64,000 nucleotides of DNA from Trichomonas vaginalis G3 (Eukaryota > Parabasalia > Trichomonadida > Trichomonadidae), in NCBI RefSeq assembly GCF_026262505.1, contig NC_067208.1, forward strand, positions 20,159,962 through 20,223,961, read 5' to 3'. This document shows, in pieces, positions 63,330 through 64,000 of the stretch; positions within the stretch are counted from its first letter, which is position 1; every line of letters starts with the position of its first letter. Both the position numbers and the translations under genes were made by a program. The notes beneath the pieces are model-generated. The model saw only the letters and a list, made by a program, of their open reading frames with translations, searched no databases and was not told the DNA's origin.

Positions 63330-64000
63330 TTAATATTTTCTAAAAAGTCAACTTCAACAGTCATTCGCACTGGTGCCTTCAGTTCTACAGGCTCACCTTG
63401 AAAGTCAACAAGTCTGAATTGCATGTCTTTCAAATTATGAGGACTAATGCGAACCCATTTACCTAAATGAGTTGCTATGACAGGAACATTTGGAATGAAC
63501 ATTGAATTTACTGCATAACAGAAAGATTTATACTCTACTGAACCTTTACTATTAACTCCTGAAATGCCTGTGACATTAGCTATTTTAGACTCAATGTATA
63601 AACAATTACCATAACATACGTATGGAACAGATTTCATCTCAATCGTTTTGTCAACACTTTTCAAAGGAAATGTCATATGATATGCTCCCAAAAGAAGTTG
63701 TACTCTATGACTCATTCGTGTTATCTTGAACTCTTTCTTGCTACTGAACTTCAATGTTCCCTCAGAAGAGAGTTCGACATCTATGTTGTCAATAGTTTCT
63801 TCATTTATGAGAGTATCTATGACTCCAGCAATTTTATCTATTCTATACTCTGCTCTGTTAGGAAATGTTATAAAACTTCTTTTGTCATCTATTTCAAACT
63901 CCATGAAATCTGTTTCGTCAGTTATGACAAAAGTTGCGATAGTATTGAAGTCAACAACTCTGAAAGCAAGTGCTTCATTCTGAAGACCTAAGTTTGTTTG
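63290..64000 (-). CDS. Predicted jelly-roll minor capsid protein, 5' end outside window
   Basis: The reading frame continues from MEFEIDDKRSFITFP back to the window edge (NLGLQNEALAFRVVDFNTIA upstream), so the start lies beyond 64000. It is beta-rich. LKDMQFRLVDFQGEPVEL parallels the end of the 15600-16337 protein, and the N-terminal part parallels 34855-35663. It is the third member of the CCG module. Confidence 0.5.
   Translation of the reverse strand, partial: QTNLGLQNEALAFRVVDFNTIATFVITDETDFMEFEIDDKRSFITFPNRAEYRIDKIAGVIDTLINEETIDNIDVELSSEGTLKFSSKKEFKITRMSHRVQLLLGAYHMTFPLKSVDKTIEMKSVPYVCYGNCLYIESKIANVTGISGVNSKGSVEYKSFCYAVNSMFIPNVPVIATHLGKWVRISPHNLKDMQFRLVDFQGEPVELKAPVRMTVEVDFLENIKCNSLQENSELKI

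Larger units (their letters stand above)
58874..64000. mobile_element. Maverick/Polinton element D, left part
   Basis: It begins at gtgaatttgacac (58874), the inverse of the element A end, and runs off the window. It carries the TIR gene, small virion-like genes, a predicted minor capsid gene, a packaging ATPase and the CCG module. All coding sequences seen are open, so the insertion seems recent. Genes are packed with zero to four bases between several of them. Confidence 0.8.

Overview
This window looks like nuclear DNA of the parabasalid Trichomonas vaginalis or a close relative. The reasons are intronless AT-rich coding, host genes with an initiator-like TCACA just upstream of the ATG, stop codons that overlap TAAA (the poly(A) signal described for this organism), and a dense load of Maverick/Polinton elements with 15-20 kb architecture. 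The organism call is inferred from these traits; no search was run.

Layout. (1) 1-3780: terminal part of a Maverick (element A) with a major-capsid-like gene and a terminal inverted repeat (TIR) of about 0.63 kb. (2) 3781-5686: host DNA with a membrane M28-type metallopeptidase gene (minus strand). (3) 5687-8542: a rearranged fragment of a Maverick of another family, a small unassigned ORF, and a cluster of near-perfect palindromes. (4) 8543-26491: one nearly whole Maverick (element B, 17.9 kb) with TIRs of about 900 bp. From left to right it carries small virion-like proteins, a capsid-like protein, a packaging ATPase, a conserved three-gene module, a phage-like fibre, a tRNA-like sequence, an rve integrase, and a protein-primed type DNA polymerase B with an HNH-like zinc domain. 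(5) 26492-28080: AT-rich DNA without genes. (6) 28081-38157: a decayed Maverick (element C) that starts with iterated hairpins and facing 25-bp repeats, includes an SF3-like helicase region, and stops inside its ATPase region. (7) 38158-47768: a 9.6 kb G-rich tandem array of nested 20-bp and 72-bp units with a 25-N assembly gap. (8) 47769-58873: host DNA with a CAMK-like protein kinase (plus strand) and a giant ubiquitin-specific protease (minus strand). (9) 58874-64000: the start of another Maverick (element D), related at its end to element A and running off the window.

How the genes fit together. Integrase and polymerase B serve integration and replication. The double-jelly-roll-like capsid proteins, the FtsK/HerA-type ATPases and several small basic or membrane-active-looking proteins form a virion module. 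Elements B, C and D share a micro-module: a protein with a CCG signature, a small gene on the other strand, and a predicted jelly-roll or minor-capsid protein. Element genes carry a T-rich box followed by TAAATG, whereas the host kinase and peptidase genes carry TCACA.

The least explained signals are these. A family of modular GC-rich hairpins lies between and inside Maverick genes, mostly in open reading frame, and one is shown to be an insertion by comparison with a paralogous copy. A structured GGTGA repeat near Maverick ends has one copy in which all five repeat words have changed together. Convergent Maverick genes repeatedly share the palindromic double stop TTAA.
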